Shown: piece after piece, positions 40,839 through 49,891 of the stretch
Position numbering within the stretch: position 1 is the first letter of the stretch
Layout of the letters: each line of letters begins with the position of its first letter
NCBI RefSeq assembly: GCF_022513565.1
Contig: NZ_JAKWBE010000005.1
Coordinates: forward strand, 62,001 to 126,000
Source of the DNA: Streptomyces gilvus
GTDB taxonomy: Bacteria > Actinomycetota > Actinomycetes > Streptomycetales > Streptomycetaceae
Length of the DNA stretch: 64,000 nt
Direction of reading: 5' to 3'
Made by a program: the position numbers and the translations under genes
The notes under the pieces: generated by a model
What the model was told of the DNA's origin: nothing
The model's database searches: none
Seen by the model: the letters and a program-made list of their open reading frames with translations, nothing else

Positions 40839-42806
40839 ATGACCGAACCCACCCGCTCCATCCTGCACATCGTCGCCCACCAGGACGACGACCTGTACTT
40901 CATGAACCCCGACCTGGTGCGCTCCCTGCAGGACGGCGACCGCATCACCACGGTGATCGTCACCGCGGGCGAGGGCGACGGCATCAACGTCGACACCAAC
41001 GAGCCCCAACGCCCCGCCGTCGCACCGGACTTCGCCCGCTACAGCACCGAGCGGGGCTGCGGACTGCGCTCCGCGTACGCCCGCATGGCCACCGGCGACC
41101 GCGACCACCCCTGGCGGCGCGAACCCGTCGACCTGGTCCCCGGATTCGCCGCGGAACGCTTTAACCTCGTCGACCACGACGACGTTTCGCTCTACTTCCT
41201 CCAAGTGCACCAGGGCGCCCCCACCGACCGCGGCACCCGCACCCGGCTGCACGACCTGTGGGAGGGCGCCCTGCGCACCCAGGCCACCCTGCCGGTGCAC
41301 GGCTGCACCGTCGGCGAGGTCCAGCACGTCACCCGCGAACAGCTGATCGGCGCTCTGGCCGCGCTGCTCGACCACCTCCGCCCCACCACCGTCCGCACCA
41401 TGGACCCGGACCCCGAACACGACGGCGGCAAGCCGGAGTTCGTCTGCTCCGACCACGTCGACCACGCGACCACCACCCAGTTCGCGCTCGCCGCCCTCAC
41501 CCGGCACCGGGAGGCCGGCCACAACCCGGTCGTCGAGCACTACCGCGCCTACGCCAACCGCTTCTGGGGCTTCAACCTCGACTCGGCCGCGGCGGCGGAG
41601 AAGGCCGAGTACCTGGCGACGTACGGAGGCATCGACGCCCCCACGGTCTGTCCGCACGGCACCTGCCAGACCTGCGGCGACCGGCAGCTCGGGCCCAACC
41701 CGTACCGCTCCACGCACATGATGAGCGCCGCCTACCGCTACTCGCCGACCACGAACTGGCTGCGGCTGGGCCCGGGCGGGCGGCTCAACGCCTTCGGGGT
41801 GCTGGCCGGGCGGCTCGCCTTCTGGACGGAGACCGGTCCGGCGAGCGGCGAGTGGAAGGGCCCGTTCGTGCTCGGCGACGGCTGGATCGCCCCCACCCTC
41901 GCCGTGACCGGTCTGCCCGGCGGCCCGGCCGAACTCGTCGGACTGCGCCGCCAGAACGTCGTCGGCGGCGGGGTCACCGTGGACGTCGTGCACACCGTGC
42001 AGGACCCCGGCGGCAACGGCTTCAACGGCTGGCAGACCCTGGAGAACCCCGACTGGGCGCACGGCGACGGCCGCCGCCAGCGCGAGGCGGGCGTGCCCTC
42101 GGCCGCGGTCGACGCGGCCGGCCGCCTCTATGTCTTCGTCCGCAACTTCGACCAGGGCATCAGCTGCCGCCGCCGGGAGGCCGACGGCACCTGGCAGCCC
42201 TGGGAGAACCTCGGCGGCAGGTTCCTCCAGGACGCGGGCACGGCCCTGACCACCGAGCGCGGCACGGTCGAGCTGTACGTACCGGGCAAGAACACGGTCT
42301 GGCGCTGGCACCAGTCGGAACCCGGCGGCCCCTTCGTCCTCGACGACACCCTCCAGACGGGCCGCCCGGCCACCGGCGGCATCACCGCCGTCGACTCCGG
42401 CGCCGGCCGCACCTGCCTCTACTTCCGGGAGGCTGGCACCCAGCAGGTCATGGCCTACCGCCAGCACGCCGACGGCCGCTGGCCCGGCTCCGGCGCGGGC
42501 CTCGGCGGCCACGGCGGCACCGGAGCCGTCGCCGCGCTGTGGGCGCCCGAGCGCGGCGCCCGCGAGGCCTTCCTGGCCCACCGCGGCAGCCGCGGCCGGC
42601 TCGTCGTCTCGCTGCCCGACCGGGACAAGAAGGTCTCCGGCACGCACTGGCACGAGTCCGGCGAGATGTTCGCCCAGGCCCCGGCGATGGCATACGACGC
42701 GGCGGGCGCGCTCGTCGTGGCCGTCATCGGCACGGACGGCGAGCTCCACGTACGCCGCCAGCTCTCCCCGACGGTGGGCAGCCCGCTGGGACCGTGGCTG
42801 TCGTAG
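40839..42806 (+). CDS. PIG-L-type deacetylase fused to a beta-propeller-like module
   Basis: A 655-residue fusion. Residues 1-290 are a PIG-L/LmbE zinc deacetylase: the family AHPDDE is here AHQDDD (zinc ligands His14 and Asp17, base Asp16), with DHVDHATT near residue 207 for the third ligand. Such enzymes remove N-acetyl from GlcNAc-containing lipids or metabolites. A CPHGTCQTC cysteine pair (about 270) precedes the second part, residues 305-655, the same propeller-like module as the proteins at 28223 and 29391 (YVFVRNFDQG, WQPWENLGG). AGGAGG just ahead favours the ATG at 40839; the in-frame ATG at 40803 overlaps the GT4 stop. It probably deacetylates the glycan made by this operon. Confidence 0.82.
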   Translation: MTEPTRSILHIVAHQDDDLYFMNPDLVRSLQDGDRITTVIVTAGEGDGINVDTNEPQRPAVAPDFARYSTERGCGLRSAYARMATGDRDHPWRREPVDLVPGFAAERFNLVDHDDVSLYFLQVHQGAPTDRGTRTRLHDLWEGALRTQATLPVHGCTVGEVQHVTREQLIGALAALLDHLRPTTVRTMDPDPEHDGGKPEFVCSDHVDHATTTQFALAALTRHREAGHNPVVEHYRAYANRFWGFNLDSAAAAEKAEYLATYGGIDAPTVCPHGTCQTCGDRQLGPNPYRSTHMMSAAYRYSPTTNWLRLGPGGRLNAFGVLAGRLAFWTETGPASGEWKGPFVLGDGWIAPTLAVTGLPGGPAELVGLRRQNVVGGGVTVDVVHTVQDPGGNGFNGWQTLENPDWAHGDGRRQREAGVPSAAVDAAGRLYVFVRNFDQGISCRRREADGTWQPWENLGGRFLQDAGTALTTERGTVELYVPGKNTVWRWHQSEPGGPFVLDDTLQTGRPATGGITAVDSGAGRTCLYFREAGTQQVMAYRQHADGRWPGSGAGLGGHGGTGAVAALWAPERGAREAFLAHRGSRGRLVVSLPDRDKKVSGTHWHESGEMFAQAPAMAYDAAGALVVAVIGTDGELHVRRQLSPTVGSPLGPWLS

Positions 42807-42824
42807 CGCTCCGGTGAAGCAGAG

Positions 42825-42851
42825 AGGGCCCCCGCCGAAAGCGGGGGCCCT
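42825..42851. terminator. Bidirectional terminator between the glycan operon and fadB
   Basis: A perfect 11-bp stem (AGGGCCCCCGC, 42825-42835, with 42841-42851) closes a CGAAA loop between convergent genes. Confidence 0.85.
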
Positions 42852-42870
42852 CCTCACATGCGCCCGAGTG

Positions 42871-45000
42871 TCACGCCGGAACCGACGCCACGCCCTCAGC
42901 CAGGAACTTCCTGCCGTTCACGCGCTCCGAGACGCCCTCGCGGTCCAGGTACGGCGTGATGCCGCCCAGGTGGAAGGGCCAGCCCGCGCCCGTGATCAGG
43001 CAGAGGTCGACGTCCTGGGCCTCGGCGACGACGCCCTCGTCGAGCATGAGCCCGATCTCCTGCGCCACCGCGTCCAGGACGCGGTCGCGGACCTGCTCCT
43101 CCGAGAGCACGACATCGCCCTGCTTCAGCAGCGCCGCGACCTCCGGGTCCAGCTCCGGCTTCCCGCTGTCGTACACGTAGAAGCCGCGCTTGCCCGCCTT
43201 GACGACGGCCGCGAGGTTCGGGGAGACCGTGAAGCGGTCCGGGAAGGCCCGGTTGAGGGTCTCCGAGACGTGCAGACCGATCGCGGGGCCGACCAGCTCC
43301 AGCAGGACGAGAGGAGACATCGGCAGGCCCAGGGGCTCCACCGCCTTCTCCGCCACCTCGACCGGGGTGCCCTCGTCGATGACGTTCTGGATCTCGCCCA
43401 TGAAGCGGGTGAGGATGCGGTTCACGACGAACGCCGGGGCGTCCTTCACCAGGACCGCCGTCTTCTTCAGCTTCTTGGCGACGGCGAAGGCCGTGGCCAG
43501 CGACGCGTCGTCCGTCTGCTCGCCGCGGACGATCTCCAGCAGCGGGAGGATCGCGACCGGGTTGAAGAAGTGGAAGCCGACGACCCGCTCGGGGTTCTTC
43601 AGCTTCGACGCCATCTCCGTGACGGAGAGGGAGGAGGTGTTGGTGGCGAGGATCGCGTGCGCCGGGGCGACCGCCTCGACCTCCGCGAACACCTGCTGCT
43701 TGACGCCGATCTCCTCGAAGACGGCCTCGATGACGAAGTCGGCGTCGGAGAAGCCCTCGGCCTTGTCCAGCACGCCGGTGACCAGGGCCTTGAGGCGGTT
43801 GGCCTTGTCCTGGTTGATGCGGCCCTTGCCGAGCAGCTTGTCGATCTCGGCGTGGACGTAGCCCACACCCTTGTCGACGCGCTCCTGGTCGATGTCGGTC
43901 AGCACGACCGGCACCTCCAGGCGGCGCAGGAAGAGCAGCGCGAGCTGGGAGGCCATCAGACCGGCGCCGACGACACCGACCTTGGTGACCGGACGGGCGA
44001 GCGACTTGTCGGGGGCGCCAGCCGGACGCTTGCCGCGCTTCTGCACCAGGTTGAACGCGTAGATGCCGGCCCGCAGTTCACCGCCCATGATCAGGTCGGC
44101 GAGGGCCTTGTCCTCGGCGTCGTAGCCCTGCTGCAGGTCGCCGTTCTTGGCGGCGGCGATGATGTCGAGGGCGCGGTAGGCGGCCGGGGCGGCGCCGTGC
44201 ACCTTGGAGTCCGCGATGAAGCGGCCCTTGGCGACGGCCTGGTCCCAGGCCTCACCGCGGTCGATCACCGGACGCTCGACGACGATCTCGCCCTTGAGGA
44301 CGGACGCCGTCCACAGCAGCGACTGCTCCAGGAAGTCCGCGCCCTCGAACAGCGCGTCGGCGATGCCCAGTTCGTAGACCTGAGCACCCTTGAGCTGCTT
44401 GTTCTGGTTGAGGCTGTTCTCGATGATCACCGAGACGGCCTTGTCGGCGCCGATCAGGTTCGGCAGCAGGGTGCAGCCGCCCCAGCCGGGGACCAGGCCG
44501 AGGAAGACCTCGGGGAGCGAGAACGCGGGCAGGGCAGCGGAGACCGTGCGGTACGTGCAGTGCAGACCGACCTCGACGCCACCGCCCATCGCGGCGCCGT
44601 TGTAGTAGGCGAAGGTCGGCACCGCGAGGCCGCCGAGGCGCTTGAAGACCTCGTGGCCGCCCTTGCCGATGGCGAGCGCGTCCTGGTGCTCCTTCAGCAG
44701 CTCGACGCCCTTGAGGTCGGCGCCGACGGCGAAGATGAACGGCTTGCCGGTGATGCCGACACCGACGATCTCGCCGGCCGCGGCCTCCTTCTCGACCTGG
44801 TCGATGGCGGTGTTGAGGTTCGCCAGCGAGGCCGGGCCGAAGGTGGTCGGCTTGGTGTGGTCGAAGCCGTTGTCCAGTGTGATGAGCGCGAAGCGCCCAG
44901 CGCCGAACGGCAGGTCGAGGTGGCGTACGTGCGCGGACGTGACGACCTCGTCGGGGAACAGCTCGGCCGCACCCTTCAAAAGCTCAGCGGTGGTGCTCAC
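42871..45000 (-). CDS. fadB: Fatty-acid oxidation enzyme: enoyl-CoA hydratase / 3-hydroxyacyl-CoA dehydrogenase
   Basis: A 709-residue bifunctional beta-oxidation protein. The N-terminal crotonase domain (about 1-300; FAVGADLKGV, oxyanion GAAMGGGVE) hydrates enoyl-CoA, and the NAD-dependent dehydrogenase domain (about 325-700) has GVVGAGLMASQLALLF and the catalytic His segment GFHFFNPV. The GTG at 45000 is chosen because homology starts with STTAELLKG and it overlaps the thiolase stop; the frame extends a little further upstream into the thiolase gene. With the thiolase it completes the last three steps of the cycle. Confidence 0.95.
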   Translation of the reverse strand: MSTTAELLKGAAELFPDEVVTSAHVRHLDLPFGAGRFALITLDNGFDHTKPTTFGPASLANLNTAIDQVEKEAAAGEIVGVGITGKPFIFAVGADLKGVELLKEHQDALAIGKGGHEVFKRLGGLAVPTFAYYNGAAMGGGVEVGLHCTYRTVSAALPAFSLPEVFLGLVPGWGGCTLLPNLIGADKAVSVIIENSLNQNKQLKGAQVYELGIADALFEGADFLEQSLLWTASVLKGEIVVERPVIDRGEAWDQAVAKGRFIADSKVHGAAPAAYRALDIIAAAKNGDLQQGYDAEDKALADLIMGGELRAGIYAFNLVQKRGKRPAGAPDKSLARPVTKVGVVGAGLMASQLALLFLRRLEVPVVLTDIDQERVDKGVGYVHAEIDKLLGKGRINQDKANRLKALVTGVLDKAEGFSDADFVIEAVFEEIGVKQQVFAEVEAVAPAHAILATNTSSLSVTEMASKLKNPERVVGFHFFNPVAILPLLEIVRGEQTDDASLATAFAVAKKLKKTAVLVKDAPAFVVNRILTRFMGEIQNVIDEGTPVEVAEKAVEPLGLPMSPLVLLELVGPAIGLHVSETLNRAFPDRFTVSPNLAAVVKAGKRGFYVYDSGKPELDPEVAALLKQGDVVLSEEQVRDRVLDAVAQEIGLMLDEGVVAEAQDVDLCLITGAGWPFHLGGITPYLDREGVSERVNGRKFLAEGVASVPA

Positions 45001-46214
45001 TTGTCCCCCTCGAAGTGCGGGTTCTCCCAGATGACCGTCGCGCCCATGCCGAAGCCGACGCACATGGTGGTCAGGCCGTAGCGGACGTGCGGCTGCTCCT
45101 CGAACTGGCGGGCCAGCTGCGTCATCAGCCGGACGCCGGAGGAGGCCAGCGGGTGGCCGAAGGCGATGGCGCCGCCGTACTGGTTGACGCGCTCGTCGTC
45201 GTCGGCGATGCCGTAGTGGTCGAGGAAGGCCAGGACCTGGACGGCGAAGGCCTCGTTGATCTCGAAGAGGTTGATGTCCTCGATCGAGAGACCGGCCTTG
45301 GCGAGGGCCTTCTCGGTCGCCGGGATGGGGCCGTAGCCCATGACCTCGGGCTCGACGCCCGCGAAGGCGTAGGAGACCAGGCGCATCTTGACCGGCAGGC
45401 CGTTCTCGCGGGCGAAGTCCTCGGACGCGATGATCGAGGCGGTGGCGCCGTCGTTCAGACCGGCCGCGTTACCGGCGGTGACCCGGCCGTGCACGCGGAA
45501 CGGCGTCTTGAGGTTCGCCAGGTTCTCCAGGGTGGTGCCCGGGCGCATCGGCTCGTCGGCCGTGACCAGGCCCCAGCCGGTCTCGCCGGCCTCCGGGTTG
45601 GTGCGGCGTACGGAGATCGGGACCAGGTCGGCCTGGATCTTGCCGTTGGCGTAGGCCTTGGCGGCCTTCTCCTGGGAGCGCACGGCGTACTCGTCGGCGC
45701 GCAGCTTGGTGATGTGCGGGTAGCGGTCGTGCAGGTTCTCCGCGGTCATGCCCATGAACAGCGCCGACTCGTCGACCAGCTTCTCGCTGACGAAGCGCGG
45801 GTTGGGGTCGACGCCCTCGCCCATCGGGTGGCGGCCCATGTGCTCGACGCCACCGGCGATGACGGCGTCGTAGGCGCCGAAGGCGATGGAGCCGGCGGTG
45901 GTGGTGACGGCGGTCAGCGCACCGGCGCACATACGGTCGATCGAGTAACCCGGGACCGACTGCGGCAGCCCGGCGAGGATGCCGGCCGTGCGGCCGAGGG
46001 TGAGGCCCTGGTCGCCGATCTGCGTGGTCGCGGCGATGGCGACCTCGTCGATCTTCTTCGGGTCGAGACCGGGGTTGCGGCGCAGCAGCTCCCGGATCGC
46101 CTTCACGACGAGGTCGTCGGCGCGGGTCTCGTGGTAGATGCCCTTCGGGCCCGCCTTGCCGAACGGGGTACGGACGCCGTCGACGAAGACGACGTCCCTG
46201 ACGGTACGAGGCAC
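44997..46214 (-). CDS. fadA: Acetyl-CoA acyltransferase (beta-oxidation thiolase)
   Basis: A 405-residue thiolase that releases acetyl-CoA from 3-ketoacyl-CoA. The nucleophile Cys96 lies in RMCAGAL; the C-terminal GHPLASSG histidine and CVGFGMG cysteine are present. The GTG at 46214 follows GGAGGAG. It is the first gene of the fadA-fadB operon, with a 4-bp overlap into fadB. Two palindromes lie 45-80 bp upstream and may bind a TetR/FadR-type fatty-acid regulator. Confidence 0.93.
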   Translation of the reverse strand: MPRTVRDVVFVDGVRTPFGKAGPKGIYHETRADDLVVKAIRELLRRNPGLDPKKIDEVAIAATTQIGDQGLTLGRTAGILAGLPQSVPGYSIDRMCAGALTAVTTTAGSIAFGAYDAVIAGGVEHMGRHPMGEGVDPNPRFVSEKLVDESALFMGMTAENLHDRYPHITKLRADEYAVRSQEKAAKAYANGKIQADLVPISVRRTNPEAGETGWGLVTADEPMRPGTTLENLANLKTPFRVHGRVTAGNAAGLNDGATASIIASEDFARENGLPVKMRLVSYAFAGVEPEVMGYGPIPATEKALAKAGLSIEDINLFEINEAFAVQVLAFLDHYGIADDDERVNQYGGAIAFGHPLASSGVRLMTQLARQFEEQPHVRYGLTTMCVGFGMGATVIWENPHFEGDK

Positions 46215-46258
46215 GATGGCTCTCCTCCAGATGCGGGATCTGCACTGCTGCGGCCGCG

Positions 46259-46294
46259 CTGAGCGCGCGCTCAGTCCCATGCTACTTATGAGTA
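46259..46294. promoter_or_regulatory. Two palindromes upstream of fadA
   Basis: CTGAGCGCGCGCTCAG (46259-46274) is a perfect 16-bp palindrome, and TACTTATGAGTA (46283-46294) has perfect TACT/AGTA arms in an A/T-rich island. Both sit in the promoter region of the leftward fadA-fadB operon, a usual location for a TetR-type acyl-CoA-responsive operator. The regulator is not encoded next to it. Confidence 0.45.
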
Positions 46295-46332
46295 ACGTAG
46301 CTGCACAGTCCTGCGGGCGGGAGCGGCGAAGG

Positions 46333-47361
46333 TCACACCCGGGGAGGCGCCGTGGAGCCTCGCGGAGTGAGCACGGGAGTGGGTACGGGATGCGACCCGG
46401 GGCCCTCTCCGGTGATCACCCCGAACAGGGTCCGTGCCGCGTCCGCGCCGAATCCGTGCACATCATGACTCATCGCGGACAGGGTCGGATGGGTGAGCCG
46501 GCACAGCTGCGAGTCGTCCCACGCCAGCAGCGACACGTCGTCCGGCACCCGCAGCCCCATCTCGGCCGCCACCGACAGCCCCGCCACCGCCATGATGTCG
46601 TTGTCGTAGACGATCGCCGTGGGCCGGTCCGGCGGCGTGGCCATGAGCAGGGACCGGGTGGCCCGCGCCCCCGCCTCACCGGAGTAGTCGGTGGTCACCT
46701 GCCAGGCGCCGGCCAGCTCCAGCACCCGCGCGGCCTCGTCGAACGCGGCCGTCCGCATGGCGGTGTGCCCGAGCGCCGCCGCACCCCCCACCCGCGCGAT
46801 CCGCCGGTGACCGAGCGCCGCCAGATACCGCACGGCCTGGGTCACCGCGGTCGCGTCGTCGGTCCACACGGACGTCAGGGAGCCGGTCAGCGAGGGGTGC
46901 CCGACGGCCACCACCGGCATCCCCAGCCGTTCGGCCGCGGCCACCCGGGGGTCGCCCAGCTGGAAGTCGACCAGGATCGACCCCCCGATCTGCCGCCCCC
47001 GCCACCAGGCCTCCTGCAGCCCGACCTCCTCCTCCACGTTCCGCACCAGCCGCAGCAGCAGCGAGCACGACCGCTCGGTCAGCACGCTCTCCACGCCCGA
47101 CACGAACTCCATGTAGAAGGGTTCGAGTCCCAGCAGCCGGGCCGGGCGGCAGATCGCCAGCCCCACCACGTCCACCCGCGAGCCGGCCAGCGTCCGCGCC
47201 GTGAGGTTCGGCGCCCAGCCCAGCTCCCGCGCCGCCGCGAAGATCCGGTCCCGGGTCGCCTCCGACAGCCCCGGCTTGTGGTTGAAGGCGAGGGACACGG
47301 CGCCCTTGGACACACCGGCGCGCGCGGCGACGTCCTTGATGGTGACGCGGGACGTGGTCAT
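46333..47361 (-). CDS. LacI-family transcriptional regulator
   Basis: A 342-residue repressor. The N-terminal helix-turn-helix VTIKDVAARAGVSKGAVSLAFN and hinge LTARTLAGSRVD are followed by a periplasmic-binding-protein-like effector domain (LLAWDDSQL, HDVHGFG). It follows the GH2 gene with overlapping stop and start, so it is made with the enzyme. It is the best candidate to bind LacI-type operators in the 49728-49891 gap and perhaps the identical site at 1318. The effector is probably a mannose-containing sugar. Confidence 0.88.
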   Translation of the reverse strand: MTTSRVTIKDVAARAGVSKGAVSLAFNHKPGLSEATRDRIFAAARELGWAPNLTARTLAGSRVDVVGLAICRPARLLGLEPFYMEFVSGVESVLTERSCSLLLRLVRNVEEEVGLQEAWWRGRQIGGSILVDFQLGDPRVAAAERLGMPVVAVGHPSLTGSLTSVWTDDATAVTQAVRYLAALGHRRIARVGGAAALGHTAMRTAAFDEAARVLELAGAWQVTTDYSGEAGARATRSLLMATPPDRPTAIVYDNDIMAVAGLSVAAEMGLRVPDDVSLLAWDDSQLCRLTHPTLSAMSHDVHGFGADAARTLFGVITGEGPGSHPVPTPVLTPRGSTAPPRV

Positions 47362-49727
47362 GCGGCGGGCTCCAGGCAGTACAGGGCGGACCGGGCGGCG
47401 TCCGCGTCAGGAGTCTCCCAGCCCCGCACCCCGATGGTGACCGTCTCCCCGGGCAGCAGGGTGACCAGCCCCCGGTCGGCGCGGGCATCGGGGTGCAGCC
47501 GGTCGGCCTGCAGCAGCAGGTCCCGTACGAGGGTGCGGGCCGTCACCGTGACCGAGCCCGGCGCCACCGAGACGTCGAACTCCGGCCGGGGGTACGGCAC
47601 TTCCCGGTCCGGCACCGGAAAGTGCACCGCCCGCAGCCCGTCCGCGTCCGCCACCAGGAACTCCTTGGGCCCGGTCGGTTCCAGCTCGCGGGGAACCGGC
47701 ACTTCGCGCACGGCCCGGCGCCCCGCCTCGAACGGCACCTCCGCCTCGCCGACCACGATCCCCTCGACGGACATCCGCCGCAGCACCGCCGTCCCCGCCC
47801 ACCCCAGGGCACCCTGGTTGACGAGGGCCAACACCAGCCCACCGTCCCGCACTTGAAGCGTCGGCAGCCGGTCCGCGTACAGCCTGCGCAGCTCGTGGTA
47901 GAGCGGCTTCTCCCGCCCGTCCCCGTCCACCGCCGCCCAGGACGTCACCGGCCAGCAGTCGTTCAGCTGCCAGACCACCGTGCCCGCGCAGACGGGCCAG
48001 TGCGAGCGCCAGTGCTCGATCCCGGCGGCCACCGCCCGCGCCTGATTGACCTGCGTCAGGTAGTGCCAGCGGTCGAAGTCCCCTTCCGGCACGGCGAAAT
48101 GACGCGCGAGCCCCCGCTCCAGCTTCCCCTGCCCGTCGTCGGCCTTCTGGTGGTGCAGCATGCCGGGGGAGTCCGCCGCGAGCTCCTCACCGGGCAGCGC
48201 CCGCCGCAGCGTCTCGTAGGTGGGCGGCGCCTGCCAGCCGAACTCGGCCACGAACCGGGGCACTTGGCGCCGGTAGTCGGCGTAGTCCGCCTGGTTCCAC
48301 ACCTCCCAGGAGTGGTGCGTGCCGTGCGCCGGGTCGTTCGGGTGGTGCGCCCACGATCCGGACCACGGACTGCCCGCCGTGTACGGCCGCGTCGGGTCCG
48401 ACTCCGCCACCACGCGCGGAAGCAGCCCCAGGTAGTACCCCTCGCCCCAGGAGTCCCCGCCCAGCCGCTCCTCCCAGCCCCAGTCGCGGAAGCCCCACAG
48501 GTTCTCGTTGTTGCCGTTCCACAGCACCAGCGACGGATGGGGCATCAGCCGTACGACGTTCTCCCGCGCCTCCGCCTCCACCTCGCCCCGCAGCGGCTGC
48601 TCCTCCGGATAGGCGGCACAGGCGAAGGGGAAGTCCTGCCAGACCAGCAGCCCCAGTTCGTCGCAGGCGTCGTAGAAGTCCTCGCTCTCGTAGATCCCGC
48701 CGCCCCAGATCCGCACGAGGTCCACTCCCGCGGCGGCGGCCTGCCCGAGCCGCTCCCGGTACCGCTCGCGCGTGATCCGGGACGGGAACACGTCGTCCGG
48801 GATCCAGTTGACGCCCCGCGCGAAGAGCCGTTCGCCGTTGACGACGAGGGTGAACCCGGTGCCGTGCTCATCGGCCGAGGTGTCGAGCCCGACGCTGCGG
48901 AAACCGATCCGACGCCGCCACACATCCAGCACCTCGCCGCCGTCGACAAGCGTCAACTCGACCTCGTACAGCGGCTGTTCGCCGTACCCGCGCGGCCACC
49001 ACAGCCGTGCGTCCGGCACCTCGAGACGTACGACGCCCGAGGTCCCCTCGATCTCCCCCCGCACCCGCGCCCCGCCCACCGACGCCTCGACGGACAGCGG
49101 CACCTCGACCCGTGAGCGCTCCACCTCGACGTGCAACTCGACCACGCCCAGGGCGCCTTCGACGGTGACCAGCGGCCGCACCCGGGCGATCCGCGCCGTG
49201 GACCAGCCCTCCAGCCGCACCGGCCGCCAGATCCCGGCCGTCACCAGCGTGGGTCCCCAGTCCCAGCCGAAGGAGCAGGCCATCTTCCGGACGTAGTTGT
49301 AGGGCTCGGTGTAGGCGGCGGGCCGCTCGCCCAGCCGCCCCCGCACCGCCTCGGCCTCCGCGTAGGCGGAGACGAACCGCACCGAAAGCCGCCCCGCGAG
49401 GCCGGTCACGTCGAAGCGGTACGAGCGGTGCATGTTCCTTGTCCGGCCCAGGAGTCGACCGTCGAGTGTCACCTCCGCGACGGTGTCGAGCCCCTCGAAG
49501 ACCAGGTCCGTCTGCTCGTGCCCGGACCCGGCGCGCAGCTCGGTCTCGTACGTCCACTCCCGCTTCCCGACCCAGGCCACCTCGGTCTCGTCGCGCCCGA
49601 GAAAGGGGTCCGGGATCACCCCGGCCGACAGCAGGTCGGTGTGCACACAGCCCGGCACGGAGGCCGGCAGCGCCTGTCCCTCGTGCCGCAGGACCCATCC
49701 CTCGGTGAGCGGTGTCGCCTCCAGCAT
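47358..49727 (-). CDS. GH2 beta-mannosidase
   Basis: A 789-residue intracellular glycoside hydrolase family 2 enzyme: a sugar-binding jelly-roll domain (1-190), an Ig-like domain, then the TIM barrel with acid/base Glu408 (WNGNNENLWGF) and nucleophile Glu495 (VAEFGWQAPP). The AEFGWQ nucleophile context and the EGLDTVAEVTLDG element favour beta-mannosidase over beta-galactosidase. The ATG at 49727 is chosen because GGGAG is 5 nt ahead. It forms an operon with the LacI gene and is divergent from a sugar importer, which suggests import and hydrolysis of beta-manno-oligosaccharides. Confidence 0.88.
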   Translation of the reverse strand: MLEATPLTEGWVLRHEGQALPASVPGCVHTDLLSAGVIPDPFLGRDETEVAWVGKREWTYETELRAGSGHEQTDLVFEGLDTVAEVTLDGRLLGRTRNMHRSYRFDVTGLAGRLSVRFVSAYAEAEAVRGRLGERPAAYTEPYNYVRKMACSFGWDWGPTLVTAGIWRPVRLEGWSTARIARVRPLVTVEGALGVVELHVEVERSRVEVPLSVEASVGGARVRGEIEGTSGVVRLEVPDARLWWPRGYGEQPLYEVELTLVDGGEVLDVWRRRIGFRSVGLDTSADEHGTGFTLVVNGERLFARGVNWIPDDVFPSRITRERYRERLGQAAAAGVDLVRIWGGGIYESEDFYDACDELGLLVWQDFPFACAAYPEEQPLRGEVEAEARENVVRLMPHPSLVLWNGNNENLWGFRDWGWEERLGGDSWGEGYYLGLLPRVVAESDPTRPYTAGSPWSGSWAHHPNDPAHGTHHSWEVWNQADYADYRRQVPRFVAEFGWQAPPTYETLRRALPGEELAADSPGMLHHQKADDGQGKLERGLARHFAVPEGDFDRWHYLTQVNQARAVAAGIEHWRSHWPVCAGTVVWQLNDCWPVTSWAAVDGDGREKPLYHELRRLYADRLPTLQVRDGGLVLALVNQGALGWAGTAVLRRMSVEGIVVGEAEVPFEAGRRAVREVPVPRELEPTGPKEFLVADADGLRAVHFPVPDREVPYPRPEFDVSVAPGSVTVTARTLVRDLLLQADRLHPDARADRGLVTLLPGETVTIGVRGWETPDADAARSALYCLEPAA

Positions 49728-49737
49728 GCACACTCCC

Positions 49738-49749
49738 TAAACCGTTTCA
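49738..49749. promoter_or_regulatory. LacI-type operator near the GH2 start
   Basis: TAAACCGTTTCA is a pseudo-palindrome (AAAC/GTTT half-sites) only 11 bp ahead of the GH2 start codon, positioned for autoregulation of the GH2-lacI operon. Confidence 0.4.
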
Positions 49750-49805
49750 TCCCAATAGGTGAACAGTTTTCTCCAGCCTTGGCGGATTAGCGACTTTACC
49801 GGTTG

Positions 49806-49819
49806 AGAAAGCGCTGTCA
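49806..49819. promoter_or_regulatory. LacI-type operator shared with the first importer operon
   Basis: AGAAAGCGCTGTCA is the exact reverse complement of the 14-mer at 1318-1331. It lies about 75 bp before the binding-protein gene, between the divergent GH2-lacI and importer operons. Confidence 0.6.
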
Positions 49820-49891
49820 GAGTTCCGAACCAGCCAACCCGCTCGTGCTCGTCCGTCCCATGAACGCGATCCATGAACGGAGCTGATGCAC

